Part shown: positions 43,047 through 52,996 of the stretch, one piece after another
How the letters are laid out: every line of letters starts with the position of its first letter
How positions within the stretch are numbered: the first letter of the stretch is position 1
NCBI RefSeq assembly: GCF_003634585.1
Contig: NZ_RBLG01000002.1
Location: forward strand, 62,001 to 126,000
Length of the DNA: 64,000 nt
Origin: Gillisia mitskevichiae
GTDB lineage: Bacteria > Bacteroidota > Bacteroidia > Flavobacteriales > Flavobacteriaceae
Direction of reading: 5' to 3'
Translations under genes and position numbers: made by a program
The notes under the pieces: generated by a model
The model's input: the letters and a program-made list of their open reading frames with translations, nothing else
Database searches by the model: none
What the model was told of the DNA's origin: nothing

Positions 43047-45634
43047 TGGGAATTCTTTTCTAAAATGAATTCCAGATCATCCACAATATCTCCAAATTCT
43101 GTTTCTTTAATAGAAAATTCTATCTCTAATGGACTTACTTTATAGCCTATGTTTTCTAATTGTTCAGGATCTATAACTGCTTTATATTTCCCTGTTTTTA
43201 GTCCTAAATAGGTGAAGTAACCATCACCTTCTGTTAGAAATTTTCCTACTATTTCATTATTCATATTTAATATATGAATAGAAATTCTTCCTTGTCCTTT
43301 AGTTCCGTTTTCATCCTTTACGTAAACCATTCCCGAAACTTCTCCCAACACCTTTACAGGTATATAAATAGTTTTAAATTGATTTGGAACAGTCTCTAGT
43401 GCGATTATTGGGTTATTAATTTTCCAAGCAATATTATCTAAACTTAAAGTATCCACCTGAATTATAAAGTTGGTATAAGGTTGTAAGTCATAAATTCTAA
43501 GCTGAGTATTATCTTTATTATAAGTAACACTACCCCCAAGGTTTTTGATTTTTAATCCTGGCACACTAGGTTCCGATTTTTCTCGCACATTATTATCATT
43601 ATAATCTAAAAATGGAATAATTGTAACAGCACCTTTTCCAACACTGCTTCTATCATTCGAGGTAATATACCCGGTTGCATCATCAAAAAGAAAGCTTCCT
43701 CTTGCAGATTCAATAAAAGTGGAATTGGAATTCCCTATTCTAGATGTAAATGAGGTTTGGGTAAAATTCAAATTATACCTTAAACCAATCTCAAATATTT
43801 GTGTGTTTCTTAAAAAATTGTTTTCGAAGCCAACATTCACAAATCCACGTTTTAAAAAGGGTCTTTCTAATCTTACTATCATATTAGTAATAGCATTATC
43901 ACTAAAATCATATTGTATTTGAGGTGATAAAAGCAATTGATATGGTAATCTATAGGTTTGAGATAGCGTGCTATAAATTGTAGGAGTTTTAGATCGTTCA
44001 TTAAACAATCCATATGTTGTTAGGTTTGTACTAATTCCGAAGAAAGATCCAGACATTAAAAATTGAGCAGATGTGAATCTTGTTGTAGGAAGTATAATTT
44101 GATTTATACTGAACCGTGAATAAGTGGTAAAAAATTTAGTTCTAATAGGTAGCGATAAACTTATTTTTCTCTCCTCTAAATAATTATAATTAATAGCTGT
44201 TTGATCTTCATCATAATTTATATAATTAAAATCTATTTGAAAACTTGAAGGAGTTCTATAGCTTAATAATCCTTCAGATTTTACACCATGCATATATTCT
44301 CCAGAGAAAAGTAAATTTGATGAAATTTTTAAGGAAGTATTTAAAAAAGGCATAAATTCACCAGAAGTAACATCAGACAAATATTCTACTCCTCCACCTA
44401 AGGTAAATCCATTAGAAATACCATAGTTCAAATTAAATCTGGAGAAACGATCATTACCTTCATTTTCTACTATTCCAGCACTAAAGGTGTATTCAAGTTC
44501 CTTTTTAGGTATAAAATTGTAAGGAATATTAATTATACGTTCCTCAGTTCGTTCTTCTCCATAAGGCCCATAAAACCTCAGATTCACAATGGTATTTCCA
44601 TACATTAATGGCACCTCAAAGCTAAAAAATCCAGATGCATCTGCTTCTGTAAAATTTATCAGCACATTATTGACGTATAATTCCACTGTCCATCTAGGAT
44701 CGGTGACATCTGTAAGAGTATAGGAACCAAAAGATCTTCTGTTAATTACTGGTGTATTAGTTAATTGTATTCCAACTACCGGCGCAAAAAGAGAAGAAGT
44801 GGCCCTAGAGAATATTTTTCCCGCAGTAACTTGTTTGAAAAGCTTACTATTATTGTTTACGTACTTCCATTGATAAAACTGATTTTTAGCAGTGAATGGG
44901 ACACGTGTGGAGTAGTTTAAGAGAACATTGGTTTCCCCACCAGCTATTATTGTTCCCAGACCAAGATTAAATCTATTATCATTAGTTCCGTTAGTTTGCT
45001 GAGTTGTAACCACTGACCAATCTGCCATTCCTGCCCTAAAAAAAGGGTATTTTCTTTCTATCAATGTATCGGGAGTCACAAAGCCTCTAAGTTCATTTAG
45101 ATTTTGCCTAATATTTAATAAACGTAGTTCTTTAACCTTTGGAAGTTCAATATCGGTCTCTAAATTAATGGAAAGATCACGGTAATTAAATTTAGCATAA
45201 AGACCAAATATCTCACCAAAAAAAGATGATCTCAAGTAAAAGGTGGTTGCGGTTAAAATATAATCTGTTGGCTTAATTATATAATTTTCTCCTTTATATA
45301 TAATTTTTTGCTTTGGAATATCGAATTCAAATGAATCTTCAGGATTTATTATAAAACCAGTGATTTCTGCCGGGTTGTTTCCCACGACATTTTTTAAATC
45401 TAAAAAATCCAAAAAATCTGCAACTGCTATGTAAGCCTCTTGATTTTTAATTGCAACTGGCATCTCGGTAACTCCTAATTTAGAAACTCGTAATTCCACT
45501 GGGAATTCATCATATTCCTGGGCAGAACAGTTAATATTACCTAAAAATATAAGGGTGAGAAATACAAAATATACTTTAAGGGTGCTTTTGCTTATAATAA
45601 AATAATTATTAAGAGGAAATTGTTTGTGGATCAA
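43043..45634 (-). CDS. Fimbrial-usher-like outer-membrane protein
   Basis: An 863-residue outer-membrane protein. A signal peptide ends near residue 39 (SAQ|E). The central region fits the usher consensus: VVGIQLTNTPVINRRSFGSYTL (287-308), then WTVELYVNNVLI, GFFSFEVPL, and PYNFIPKKELEYTFSAG (371-387), followed by many amphipathic strands typical of the barrel. The C-terminal part (about 640-863) is a beta-sandwich/SdrD-like region (IPFLDYNDNNVREKSEPSVPG and TLEV-type repeats), longer than a classical usher C-terminal domain. Ushers assemble and export chaperone-bound subunits. It is the last gene of the fibre locus. Confidence 0.8.
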   Translation of the reverse strand: MIHKQFPLNNYFIISKSTLKVYFVFLTLIFLGNINCSAQEYDEFPVELRVSKLGVTEMPVAIKNQEAYIAVADFLDFLDLKNVVGNNPAEITGFIINPEDSFEFDIPKQKIIYKGENYIIKPTDYILTATTFYLRSSFFGEIFGLYAKFNYRDLSINLETDIELPKVKELRLLNIRQNLNELRGFVTPDTLIERKYPFFRAGMADWSVVTTQQTNGTNDNRFNLGLGTIIAGGETNVLLNYSTRVPFTAKNQFYQWKYVNNNSKLFKQVTAGKIFSRATSSLFAPVVGIQLTNTPVINRRSFGSYTLTDVTDPRWTVELYVNNVLINFTEADASGFFSFEVPLMYGNTIVNLRFYGPYGEERTEERIINIPYNFIPKKELEYTFSAGIVENEGNDRFSRFNLNYGISNGFTLGGGVEYLSDVTSGEFMPFLNTSLKISSNLLFSGEYMHGVKSEGLLSYRTPSSFQIDFNYINYDEDQTAINYNYLEERKISLSLPIRTKFFTTYSRFSINQIILPTTRFTSAQFLMSGSFFGISTNLTTYGLFNERSKTPTIYSTLSQTYRLPYQLLLSPQIQYDFSDNAITNMIVRLERPFLKRGFVNVGFENNFLRNTQIFEIGLRYNLNFTQTSFTSRIGNSNSTFIESARGSFLFDDATGYITSNDRSSVGKGAVTIIPFLDYNDNNVREKSEPSVPGLKIKNLGGSVTYNKDNTQLRIYDLQPYTNFIIQVDTLSLDNIAWKINNPIIALETVPNQFKTIYIPVKVLGEVSGMVYVKDENGTKGQGRISIHILNMNNEIVGKFLTEGDGYFTYLGLKTGKYKAVIDPEQLENIGYKVSPLEIEFSIKETEFGDIVDDLEFILEKNSH

Positions 45635-45655
45635 GACTTGCTTTCTATAGGATAG

Positions 45656-46186
45656 TTATTGTTGAATAAAGGTAATATCAATAGTACCACTGTATGAGCC
45701 CGCCCGATTGCTATTAATTGTACCCAATTGTAATGTGCCACCTATTTTAATTTCATTGATACTCGTGGATTGGGCTGTCGTTATAAATGTTTTATTTTCA
45801 CTATAGGTTAAATCCTTTAAAACTATTTGGTCTCCGCTTGTTCCCGTTAGTATAAAACTTGGAGGGTGAGATATAGTAACCAGAGTTCCTGGGTTTGCGG
45901 TAACTTCAAAAAGGGCGGAAGTAACAGTGGGGCCTAGATTTAATAGTACCACATCGCCAGTTGGATTTCGAAGTCCGTCGGGTGAAACTATTACTGTACC
46001 ACCAGAGACCCCAACAGTGAAAGTTCCAAAATTTAGATAACGGGCAGTTCTAACTTCAACTTGAATAGGAATAGGTGGATTTTCTTGGGCGAAAACAGTG
46101 ATTCCAGAAGAAAAAATGAATAGCGCGAATACCAGATTTTTAACCAGGTTTATTTTTAGTGAAGATGATAAATTTAAATTTTTCAT
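45656..46186 (-). CDS. DUF4402 subunit D
   Basis: A 176-residue DUF4402-like protein. Signal peptide to about residue 34 (VFA|Q), then a mature sandwich with VEVRTARYLNFGTFTVG, GGTVIVSPDGLRNPTGDVV, and SINEIKIGGTLQLG. The N-terminal extension carries alternating hydrophobics (PPIPIQVEVR), as in donor strands. Unlike the other three family members here, its C terminus ends TFIQQ and lacks the penultimate Tyr. Its start overlaps the adhesin stop by 4 bases (ATGA) and it lies 21 bases before the usher, so it is translationally tied to both. Confidence 0.75.
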   Translation of the reverse strand: MKNLNLSSSLKINLVKNLVFALFIFSSGITVFAQENPPIPIQVEVRTARYLNFGTFTVGVSGGTVIVSPDGLRNPTGDVVLLNLGPTVTSALFEVTANPGTLVTISHPPSFILTGTSGDQIVLKDLTYSENKTFITTAQSTSINEIKIGGTLQLGTINSNRAGSYSGTIDITFIQQ

Positions 46187-49100
46187 TTCTGAATCATTAT
46201 CTTTTTAGAGAATTTCTGGCCTTCCCAGCTTAAGTTAATAAAGTAAATCCCTGAGCTTTTTATTCCATCTAAACTAATAGTTTCATTACCAGATACCTTC
46301 TTGACCTCTAAAATTTGACCAGTTACCGTAGTTGCCATTAATACTCCAGACATTCCATCTTCTAGATTCAGGTTAACATATACCTTTCCGTTTATTGTTT
46401 TAATACTGAATGGTTCATCGAAAGCTAAGGCTGGATCTGTTAGTTCATATTCAGAAAACATTAAAAAGAATCTAGAGTTATGTTCTCCCGCTTTAATACG
46501 GAAATTATACTCAGGTATTTCTGAAAGATTCTGACCAATTCTTTTAACGTCATCAATAAGATAAACAAAGAAATTGGACGGGAGATTTTCTATGTCTTTA
46601 AGATGGATATTCATTTCTCCATCCATTTCAGAATAAATTCCCAAAGGAATTCTTTGATTTGCAGTTTTAAAAGAGGCAGGCAATGCATTAATGGATAATT
46701 TTTCACTTTTAGAGGTGATGCTATAAAGGTTGGGAACACGCTCATCTGTATTCATTAATTTTAATGCATCCATGTTTTTTTCGAAAGCTTCATCTGCGTA
46801 ATCATCAAAATAGATGACCATGGCATCCTTTGCGAGGTTACCTTTAATTCCTGCAGAAAGTCTAATAAGAGAAATTGGATTGGGCTCTGTTTTTTTTATG
46901 AATTGTTGTGTAAAATTATTTACTCTAACTTCATTTGTTGAAGCCAAAATTCCACTAGTTTCAGAACTGCTATCTCCACCATCGCTTACATGTACAAAAA
47001 AACCTTGCATTGACGGAATTATATTAGAAGAACTACCATCATCACTTGAAACATTATTTACGTAAGAGGTATAAGTTCCCTTGTATTGGCTGTTTGCAGA
47101 AAAGAAATAGATGCCATCATCAATGTTAGTTTTTGTCCAACTCGATGCATCCCAATCTATTGGAGAAGGGTAGGGGTTTCCAACCAAGTTGTAACCATCT
47201 GTATAGGTTCCATTGGTATTTTTTAATTGACGTTGAAAATTCCCATTATTTACAATCCCGTTAATTTCAACAGTCACTTCTAATCCAGCTGTCCCAAAAT
47301 TAAATGCATATCCTTCCAGAACGCCTAATCCGGAAGAAGTATTAGTATAAGACTTCCAACCAGTAATATCATTCCCACTACCATCGGTATTATCTTCACT
47401 GTAAGAATAAGCCTGAGGAAAAGTAGCGTTAAGATCTACATAAGATGAAAAATCTCCCACAGTAGTATTGTTGAATGGACTACTAAAATATTTATATCCT
47501 ATAGCCGAATCTAAGTAACGTTGCATTTTTACAGACCCTATAACTTGCCCATTTCCAGAACCATCTATTAATGCAGTCTGAGTACTGTTTGAAATAAGGC
47601 TAAGTAAATTCCCTGTGTTAAATTGCCCATTCTCAACTCTAAGGAATCCAGTTATTTCCAAAGTATTATTAGAATTAACTCCAGCATTATTATTTATAAT
47701 CAAATTTCTAATCCTATTTGAAACGAACGTATTGGCAGGAATTGTTTGAGAGTTCTCTCCTTGTAATGCAATTGTTCCATTTAAACTATTTAAAGTTCCT
47801 GTATTAGTAATAGATCCAGCTATTCGCATTGAATTATCCATTACCGTTAATGAGGTTCCATTTTCCAATTCAAGATCCTTAGCCATTCCATTTGCACCAG
47901 AATTTAAAATAGGATAATTTGTTAATCCTGATTTGATTATAACATTTGTATTTAGGCTTGGAACTGTATTACAGGACCAGTTAGAAGCTGTATTCCAATC
48001 TGTACTTGTTGCACCTGTCCAGTTATTTTCTTGTTTCACAGGAATTAAAAGCACCGTGGACTCATTATCGCAGCCTCTAGAAGTAACGGTTCTCTTAAAC
48101 CAATTAGATTGAGTTAAAATTCCAGGAGAATAATTCTGTGAAGTATTAATTCCAGTAGCTGGAACAAATCCTGAATTGGGTCCAGAAATACTACTTTCCC
48201 ATAAATAAGTGTAATTTCCATCCCCACCAGAAGGAAGTGTTCCTGATATACTTCCCGGATCTGTCCCACTACAAATTGGTTGAGTGTAAGATACCTGAAC
48301 ATATAACCTCTTATAAGTTCCAGAACATGGATCGCCAAATATCCCATTTGATGCTGGTATAATTGCTGAATTATTATCAAGAAGATAGGTTTCTGTAACC
48401 TGCTGACTTGTTAAAGCGTGGCAATTTAGGTTTTCTATAAAATTTTCGCAAGTTCCTCCTGGTGTACCATAACTAGAAAAATTCACATAATTAAATACAG
48501 TTCCTTCTGGGGCAGTTAGAAGCATAGTATCATTTTCATCTATACTACCGCAAGTAGTCCCAGAAATTCCATTTGTAAAGCTTAAATGATTATTATTTAT
48601 CTTATCATTTAGAGTGATTTTAATCGTATTGGAGGTATTTCCATTACAACTGGCAGAAGTTACATTTCTTCTATACCACGTTGTCTGGGAAACTGTTCCC
48701 GGAATATAGTTTTCAGAATCATTAGTGCCCGCTGCTGGGCCAAAACCAGAGGTACTATTTATAATGCTGCTTTCCCAAAGGTAAGTATAACTACCATTAC
48801 CACCAGTAACTGCTGTTCCAGTTAATGTTTCAGCTGTTAACCCATCACATATACCTTGGTCTTGGCTAATCACATTGTTCTGAATATTAGGTAGTAAGTT
48901 TATAGTTACTGAACTATCAATACTATTATTTATGCAACCATTTTCATCTGTAACACTTAAAATACGATAAGTAGTGGTGATATTAGGATTTACGGTAAGA
49001 CTAAATGGATTTTCATTTACATTTACCGAAAAAGAATTACCATTAACAGTTCCTGTTACATTCCAAGAGGATCCTGGGCCAGAAATATTTAAAGTGATTT

Positions 49101-50625
49101 CCGCTGTATCCCCTTCACAAATTGTAGCATCACCAGTTAAATTGGCAGAAGAAAGTGAATTTACTTTTAACAAAGCAAAGTTAGATTCACTCGTAGCTAT
49201 AAATGGATTTGGATTTATATTATTTGAACTAGATAAGCTAGCATTTCTATATATATAATAAGTTCCTGGATTATTAAACGGAGCGTTATTAAGATTAGGT
49301 TTAAAAGTCGCCGAAGTTGCTCCAGAAATATAATTTCTAGGCCCATTTATACTAGTGCTATATGTCCATTGATACCTATTTTCACTTATTCCGGAGGGAA
49401 GAGTTCCAAAAGTGTCTCCAGAAATCTCTAATGCTGTTCCACCGTTACAAATGGTCTGATTCAAATTTCCGGTTAAAGTGTTTTCAAGAATTAAAGAGAG
49501 ATTATTAAAGTTCACTCTATTACCTCCACCATTTTCATAAAAATCATAGGTCAATTGACTATTGCCTGTAAGATTCATTAGCACATTTGGCCTTAATGAC
49601 CAAGCTTGGTCAGACCAATTATTATATATGAGAGTACCATCTACGGTTAATCGACTTCCATCATCAGATCCTAGGTCTACTGTATATAGACCTCTTTTAG
49701 TGGAGTTCATTCTATAACGTACTGAAAAGGTTTCAGTATAAATTGAAATTGAATTTGAACTGGACGTTAGATCAAAACAAGTATTATTTCCCCCAAAACT
49801 TTCATCAAAAGTTTCAGATATTGCATAATTACCAATATAAGTATTAAAATTTACTCCGTCATATACATGTCCCAACCATGAATTTTCCCCAGATGAATTT
49901 TGATCTGCAGTGGACAAGCTACTATTAACAGTAGTAGTTATTGGTGAGCTCGAGCAACCGTTTACCGTAGCAATTACAGTGTAATCTCCCACCATATTCA
50001 AATTCGCATTATTTCTAATGGGATTTTGCGAGGAAGAAGTAAAACCATTTGGGCCTGTCCAATTATAGGTTGCTCCATTAATATTGGAAGCACTAAGATT
50101 TAGAGTACCACCTATACAGAGAGGACCGTTATTGGAAGCTGATAGAGATGTTGGAATTGAACTAATAGCAAATTCTGGCGATAAGGATGAAAATGTAAAA
50201 CCAGCGTTGGGATTGGTAGATGAAATTACAATTTGATAATTAGATCTGTTTGGAATGTCTGCATCAATGATAAATGATTTAGTAATATATATAGATGAAC
50301 CATTGTTACCAGGAGGGAAAACTGAGGCCGAACTATAACTTTGCGAATCTTCGGTAGTAAAGGTATTTCCAGATAAAGTACCTAAATAAATTATATAATC
50401 GGTATTTCGTGAAAAACGATTGTTATTACCATTGCCATTAACTACTCGATAAGTTACATTTATACTAGTAGGTTTACATATTGGAGAGGTATCTACAGTT
50501 ACATTATCAATTGTTTGGCCTAATACATTTCCAGTATTGAATAATATAAATAGAACAATCCACAAATATATCTGTGTACCATTCCAATTATTTAGGTAAA
50601 AGTTAAAAAAGTATTTTTTTACCAT
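46183..50625 (-). CDS. Large adhesin with PA14, SUEL-lectin and type IX sorting domains
   Basis: A 1480-residue secreted protein. Signal peptide to about 36 (VLG|Q); Ig-like region (about 150-235, CIGGTLNLSA); PA14-like domain (about 245-380, WLGHVYDGV, LYTVDLGSDDGSRLTVDG, IYNNWSDQ); another Ig-like region (about 485-580); two similar YTYLWESS segments (about 615 and 808) flanking a SUEL-type galactose-binding lectin-like domain (about 690-790, SSYGTPGGTC, NCHALTS, FGDPCSGTYKRLYV); and a C-terminal type A sorting domain ending in the basic strand FSKKIMIQK. This tail is the signal for type IX secretion. It lies between chaperone and usher and overlaps subunit D by 4 bases. Confidence 0.85.
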   Translation of the reverse strand: MVKKYFFNFYLNNWNGTQIYLWIVLFILFNTGNVLGQTIDNVTVDTSPICKPTSINVTYRVVNGNGNNNRFSRNTDYIIYLGTLSGNTFTTEDSQSYSSASVFPPGNNGSSIYITKSFIIDADIPNRSNYQIVISSTNPNAGFTFSSLSPEFAISSIPTSLSASNNGPLCIGGTLNLSASNINGATYNWTGPNGFTSSSQNPIRNNANLNMVGDYTVIATVNGCSSSPITTTVNSSLSTADQNSSGENSWLGHVYDGVNFNTYIGNYAISETFDESFGGNNTCFDLTSSSNSISIYTETFSVRYRMNSTKRGLYTVDLGSDDGSRLTVDGTLIYNNWSDQAWSLRPNVLMNLTGNSQLTYDFYENGGGNRVNFNNLSLILENTLTGNLNQTICNGGTALEISGDTFGTLPSGISENRYQWTYSTSINGPRNYISGATSATFKPNLNNAPFNNPGTYYIYRNASLSSSNNINPNPFIATSESNFALLKVNSLSSANLTGDATICEGDTAEITLNISGPGSSWNVTGTVNGNSFSVNVNENPFSLTVNPNITTTYRILSVTDENGCINNSIDSSVTINLLPNIQNNVISQDQGICDGLTAETLTGTAVTGGNGSYTYLWESSIINSTSGFGPAAGTNDSENYIPGTVSQTTWYRRNVTSASCNGNTSNTIKITLNDKINNNHLSFTNGISGTTCGSIDENDTMLLTAPEGTVFNYVNFSSYGTPGGTCENFIENLNCHALTSQQVTETYLLDNNSAIIPASNGIFGDPCSGTYKRLYVQVSYTQPICSGTDPGSISGTLPSGGDGNYTYLWESSISGPNSGFVPATGINTSQNYSPGILTQSNWFKRTVTSRGCDNESTVLLIPVKQENNWTGATSTDWNTASNWSCNTVPSLNTNVIIKSGLTNYPILNSGANGMAKDLELENGTSLTVMDNSMRIAGSITNTGTLNSLNGTIALQGENSQTIPANTFVSNRIRNLIINNNAGVNSNNTLEITGFLRVENGQFNTGNLLSLISNSTQTALIDGSGNGQVIGSVKMQRYLDSAIGYKYFSSPFNNTTVGDFSSYVDLNATFPQAYSYSEDNTDGSGNDITGWKSYTNTSSGLGVLEGYAFNFGTAGLEVTVEINGIVNNGNFQRQLKNTNGTYTDGYNLVGNPYPSPIDWDASSWTKTNIDDGIYFFSANSQYKGTYTSYVNNVSSDDGSSSNIIPSMQGFFVHVSDGGDSSSETSGILASTNEVRVNNFTQQFIKKTEPNPISLIRLSAGIKGNLAKDAMVIYFDDYADEAFEKNMDALKLMNTDERVPNLYSITSKSEKLSINALPASFKTANQRIPLGIYSEMDGEMNIHLKDIENLPSNFFVYLIDDVKRIGQNLSEIPEYNFRIKAGEHNSRFFLMFSEYELTDPALAFDEPFSIKTINGKVYVNLNLEDGMSGVLMATTVTGQILEVKKVSGNETISLDGIKSSGIYFINLSWEGQKFSKKIMIQK

Positions 50626-50691
50626 AAATTATAGTTTGGGAATAATTCAGATCTAAAATTGTATAAATATAAAACTCACCTTTCTAAGAAT

Positions 50692-51516
50692 TTAATTTAA
50701 GTCAAATTTGGTTTCACCCAATATTTTTCCCTCTTCAGTTTTATAGATAATATTTAATTTCCCTTTAGTTAGGTCAATCAATTCTACGTTTTGAAGCTTC
50801 ATAGAAAAATCACGCTTTGTATTTGGTGTGTAAACAGCCATTCCACGCACTTTACCTATTTCTGTGATTGTTCCATCTAGAGAAATGTGATCTACACTAA
50901 GCTCTCCATAAACAGACATGTTCCCAGTTCGGTTGATGCTCAGTGATAATATGATGTCTTCCTCTTCCTTATTGAGTTCAATTCCACTCAACTCTATTGA
51001 AGTAGTAGAAGAACCCTCTCTAATTATTACCGGAATGCTAATTCCAAAAACGGTTTTAATATTTATGGAAATTCCATCTGCCTCCTCTGTATTTACTTCT
51101 CCAAGTGCTGTTTGTTTTTCAACAGCTCGAAAATAAAGATGAGAGCGGTATTCTCCCTGTTCTAAATTTCCTGTTCTGGTTAATTGAATTCTTACAGTTT
51201 GAGCTTCCTTTGGTCCTAAAACCACTTGTCTAGGGTAATAACGTAAATAATCTGTCGCGAAACGCTGATCTTCTTCAGGTTCTAATACTTCTTCAAAATT
51301 TCCTTTTTCGGTCATTTTGTATTGGACTATGGAGATAGCGTAAGTGGCAGAATCTGATCCTGTATTTATTAGGTTAATTTCTTGTGAACGCTGAGTGCCG
51401 TCAAAAACAAGTCTTTTTGGCATGATCATTAAATCTCCTTGGGCGAACCCGGTAGAACTGAATAGAAATAAGATTAATAAGAATGCAGAGGTAGGTTGAA
51501 GTAATTTTAATATCAT
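50692..51516 (-). CDS. PapD-like periplasmic pilus chaperone
   Basis: A 274-residue protein. Signal peptide to about 25 (GFA|Q). Chaperone-fold strands: LMIMPKRLVFDGTQRSQEINLINTG (R35 sits where PapD Arg8 anchors the subunit C terminus), YPRQVVLGPKEAQTVRIQLTR, and YRSHLYFRAVE. Length is slightly above the usual 230-250. In classical systems this chaperone lends a G1 strand to each subunit and delivers it to the usher. It is immediately upstream of the adhesin gene (66 bases) and has its own -7 motif. Confidence 0.8.
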   Translation of the reverse strand: MILKLLQPTSAFLLILFLFSSTGFAQGDLMIMPKRLVFDGTQRSQEINLINTGSDSATYAISIVQYKMTEKGNFEEVLEPEEDQRFATDYLRYYPRQVVLGPKEAQTVRIQLTRTGNLEQGEYRSHLYFRAVEKQTALGEVNTEEADGISINIKTVFGISIPVIIREGSSTTSIELSGIELNKEEEDIILSLSINRTGNMSVYGELSVDHISLDGTITEIGKVRGMAVYTPNTKRDFSMKLQNVELIDLTKGKLNIIYKTEEGKILGETKFDLN

Positions 51517-51564
51517 AGTTGGGAATAGATATCTATTTTGTTAATAGGTTATGTTACTGAGGTT

Positions 51565-51572
51565 CAAATATA
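51565..51572 (-). promoter_or_regulatory. -7 element TATATTTG for the chaperone gene
   Basis: On the minus strand TATATTTG fits TAnnTTTG and ends 48 bases before the ATG at 51516. No TCGATGAAA-like repeat is found upstream of it, unlike the two DUF4402 promoters. Confidence 0.45.
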
Positions 51573-51600
51573 AGCAATTGAAAAATGGTAAACCCAGTTT

Positions 51601-52104
51601 TTAGTTATAGGAAACCGTAACGTTAAATCCAGCTGAATTGGTATAATAGCCTGGTAATTGATTCGCTTCAAGATTTAGAGTAGCTCCAATCTTTAAAATA
51701 TCATCGCCTAAATTTGAAATTCCTGGTAATGGTGTTACTTGAAACTGATTAATAATCATTATCTGATTAGGATTAGTTTCATTAAATAAGGTAAGAGATT
51801 CTGGTAAACTTATAGAGTAATTGTATTCCCCATGCGTAACTACGGCTTCCGCAGCAGATACTTCTCCTGGGATAGCATTAGAAATTTGAACTCCGTTAGC
51901 TGTTCTTGTTCCATCTGGAGATAAGATAATTGTACCTGATGTATAACCAGCAATAACATTCCCAAAATTTAGATCTACAGATTTCGAGATTTCAATAGGA
52001 TCCACCACTAAGGCTCTTGCATTCACATTTGCTGAAGCTGAAGCTTGTGGGTAAGCTTTTCCTAAACAAACAAAAAATAATAATAGTATAAAAATTGATT
52101 TCAT
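51601..52104 (-). CDS. DUF4402 subunit C
   Basis: The start is placed at the ATG at 52104 because it opens a good signal peptide, MKSIFILLLFFVCLGKAYPQ. A longer upstream frame to 52155 begins inside the terminator of the preceding gene. The mature part (about 20-167) begins ASASANVNARALVVDPIEI (alternating hydrophobic pattern) and continues VDLNFGNVIAGYTSG, LSPDGTRTANG, and the C-terminal strand GFNVTVSYN with penultimate Tyr. DUF4402 is a pilin-like subunit family; a fibre subunit role is inferred. Confidence 0.78.
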   Translation of the reverse strand: MKSIFILLLFFVCLGKAYPQASASANVNARALVVDPIEISKSVDLNFGNVIAGYTSGTIILSPDGTRTANGVQISNAIPGEVSAAEAVVTHGEYNYSISLPESLTLFNETNPNQIMIINQFQVTPLPGISNLGDDILKIGATLNLEANQLPGYYTNSAGFNVTVSYN

Positions 52105-52137
52105 ATAATATTTAGATGAATGGAAATAGGATAAAAC

Positions 52138-52167
52138 AAAAAAAAACCGCCACATGGGCGGCTTTTT
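52138..52167 (-). terminator. Terminator between DUF4402 genes B and C
   Basis: On the minus strand CCGCC-CATGT-GGCGG, extended by A-T pairs and followed by nine T. It closes gene B. Its position makes gene C either read-through or separately promoted. Confidence 0.7.
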
Positions 52168-52185
52168 ATATAGTATGTGTTCTAT

Positions 52186-52677
52186 TTATTCGTAAGCAAC
52201 TGTAACATTAACAGTTCCACTATATGTTCCGGCATCCTGAGCATCACCCACTGTTAGAGTTCCACCAACATTTAATGGTTGTGCTGAACCACTACCGGTT
52301 CTTCCAGCAACAGTATTTCTGTTATGTATAAATGTCACAGCCATATCATCACCACTACCTGTCAAAGTTATATCAGGAATAGAAATTGAGTAAAGATAAG
52401 AACTAGCAGCAGTAACGCTAAAATTAGCAGCTGTAATTGCTGTTGCAGAAGTAATCGCCATATCTGAATTACTAAAAGATCTTACTCCCGAGGTAGTAAC
52501 AGAAACAGTACCACCTGTAGCAGTTCCATTTATAGTACCAAAATTTAAGTCACTTCCATCAGATATTTCAATTGGACTAACAATCTCAGCATTAACTGTA
52601 GCAGATCCTGTATCAGAATCTTGTGCGAAAGTTGTTCCAGCAATAAGAGCGAACAAAATAAAAGTAATTTTTTTCAT
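52186..52677 (-). CDS. DUF4402 subunit B
   Basis: The ATG at 52677 opens the signal peptide MKKITFILFALIAGTTFAQ (a longer in-frame start at 52710 is not signal-like). The mature part begins DSDTGSATVNAEIVSPIEI, then SDLNFGTI, GGTVSVTTSGVRSF, and VGGTLTVGDAQDAGTYSG. The C terminus is VNVTVAYE, with penultimate Tyr. Good match to DUF4402; a fibre subunit by inference. It is followed by a strong terminator and preceded by a direct-repeat promoter region. Confidence 0.78.
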   Translation of the reverse strand: MKKITFILFALIAGTTFAQDSDTGSATVNAEIVSPIEISDGSDLNFGTINGTATGGTVSVTTSGVRSFSNSDMAITSATAITAANFSVTAASSYLYSISIPDITLTGSGDDMAVTFIHNRNTVAGRTGSGSAQPLNVGGTLTVGDAQDAGTYSGTVNVTVAYE

Positions 52678-52737
52678 ATGTAGGTAATTTGGGTTGTTTA
52701 ATAATAACACTACAAATATGAGTTATAATAAATGTAC

Positions 52738-52745
52738 CAAAACTA
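52738..52745 (-). promoter_or_regulatory. -7 element TAGTTTTG upstream of DUF4402 gene B
   Basis: On the minus strand TAGTTTTG fits TAnnTTTG and ends 60 bases before the start at 52677. A second candidate, CATATTTG at 52713-52720, is off by one base. The direct repeats at 52761-52790 lie immediately upstream. Confidence 0.45.
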
Positions 52746-52760
52746 AAAACATTCAATTAC

Positions 52761-52790
52761 TCGTTAAAAAACATTATTTAATCGATAAAG
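52761..52790 (-). repeat. Direct repeat, 21-bp period, upstream of DUF4402 gene B
   Basis: On the plus strand the copies are TCGTTAAAA at 52761-52769 and TCGATAAAG at 52782-52790, exactly 21 bp apart. The same unit (TCGATGAAA) and the same period occur upstream of gene A at 53569-53598. The shared core also extends: ACATTATTTAATCGATAAAG matches GCATTAATTAATCGATGAAA at 16 of 20 positions. The remainder of the 52791-53015 gap holds no gene or clear signal I can see. Confidence 0.6.
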
Positions 52791-52996
52791 GGTAGGAAAG
52801 TAGGTCAAGATATAGTAGTAAATGCAACAAAAGTAGGAGGAGCCTTGGATATTTAAGTTAATTTCTCATGGAAAAAGACTTATTTATTAGCGTTTTCTAT
52901 TAAATCAAGATAATTATCTAAAAAGGTAAGTGTTCTATAAAATTTGGAGAATTGTAAGAATGTTGCTTGGAACTAAATAGAGAAATGTGTTTATTG

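Noticed and set aside
51601-52155. The longer start of DUF4402 gene C, at 52155
   Set aside because: That start lies inside the terminator of gene B and yields a non-signal-like N terminus; the ATG at 52104 begins a proper signal peptide.
52678-52710. The longer start of DUF4402 gene B, at 52710
   Set aside because: It would put a polar leader before the signal peptide that starts at Met 52677.
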